Below, piece after piece: positions 6,578 through 6,706 of a stretch of DNA of 6,706 nucleotides. The DNA comes from Chryseobacterium sp. (GTDB lineage Bacteria; Bacteroidota; Bacteroidia; Flavobacteriales; Weeksellaceae): NCBI GenBank assembly GCA_017989575.1, contig JAGNPP010000146.1, positions 1 to 6,706 of the forward strand. The letters are read 5' to 3'. Under the pieces are notes generated by a model. The model was not told the origin of the DNA. It worked only from the letters and a program-made list of their open reading frames with translations, and made no database searches. Both the position numbers and the translations under genes were made by a program. How positions within the stretch are numbered: the first letter of the stretch is position 1; every line of letters begins with the position of its first letter.

Positions 6578-6706
6578 TTACGAAACCTGTTCTGTGATAG
6601 ATGAGATCACGCCGGCTTTCGCATTAAGTAATCAGCCGATTAATTATACTTCTGTTGTCATTACCGAGCAAGCTAAAAAAGGTTTGGCAGAAGTTCTCCC
6701 TAGTGG
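6471..6706 (+). pseudogene. Out-of-frame continuation of the IgGFc-binding-like protein, partial (runs off window)
   Basis: In the frame one base ahead of the preceding ORF, 78 codons are open to the window edge. They read PAQPGFYRAKLKQGSCAEVY, then TKEFPFYNC, TNIDYETC and an Ig-like start (ITPAFALSNQPINYTSVVIT). PAQPGFYRAKL matches the pattern of ATQEGDYRVDI in the Ig-like module of the neighbouring 769-residue protein, which also has a cysteine shortly after. This places the segment directly after YQWEI in the same fold and shows that the two ORFs were one gene. A gene caller could start it at the in-frame ATG at 6453, but that start lies inside the upstream coding region and has no signal peptide. 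The remaining domains, including an expected sorting domain, would lie beyond the window. Confidence 0.82.

Noticed and set aside
1..6706. CRISPR arrays, insertion sequences, tRNA or rRNA genes, integration sites
   Set aside because: Reading both strands showed no regularly spaced repeats, no transposase or recombinase sequence, no terminal inverted repeats of element type and no tRNA-like or rRNA-like sequence.

Overview
The window looks like a chromosomal segment of a Flavobacteriia member, probably Chryseobacterium or a close Weeksellaceae relative. The basis is AT-rich DNA, promoters with the Bacteroidetes -7 element (TAnnTTTG), signal peptides ending in S-Q or A-Q, no evident Shine-Dalgarno sequences, and large surface proteins built for the type IX secretion system (T9SS). 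The genus call is inference; no rRNA or other marker is present.

Layout. Positions 1-1289 hold two minus-strand genes in tandem. The first (1289 to 729) encodes a 186-residue exported protein of a DUF6759-like type. Nine bases after its stop, a TTG-initiated gene (719 to beyond base 1) encodes an exported protein that looks like a beta-propeller. A 243-bp AT-rich divergent region follows, with a good promoter for tsf. tsf (1533-2360) encodes elongation factor Ts, the only housekeeping gene here. It stands alone and ends in a strong intrinsic terminator (2383-2414).

Positions 2457-6706 hold two plus-strand genes for large modular secreted proteins, each with its own -7 element. The first (769 residues) is complete: signal peptide, choice-of-anchor L domain, Ig-like and repeat modules, and a C-terminal T9SS type B sorting domain. 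The second begins at 4829 and resembles the IgGFc-binding-like surface proteins of Flavobacteria. Its reading frame breaks near 6470-6480. The called ORF stops at 6577, but the neighbouring frame carries the expected continuation to the window edge.

Working together: apart from tsf, all genes encode exported proteins. The two plus-strand proteins are probably T9SS cargo, secreted or fixed to the cell surface and perhaps adhesive. The minus-strand pair probably acts in the periplasm or outer membrane. The most notable points are the frameshift in the second surface protein, a perfect 10-bp inverted repeat bracketing the promoter of the first, and the isolated tsf gene. I found no mobile element, CRISPR array, tRNA or rRNA, and nothing that clearly amounts to a new biological system.
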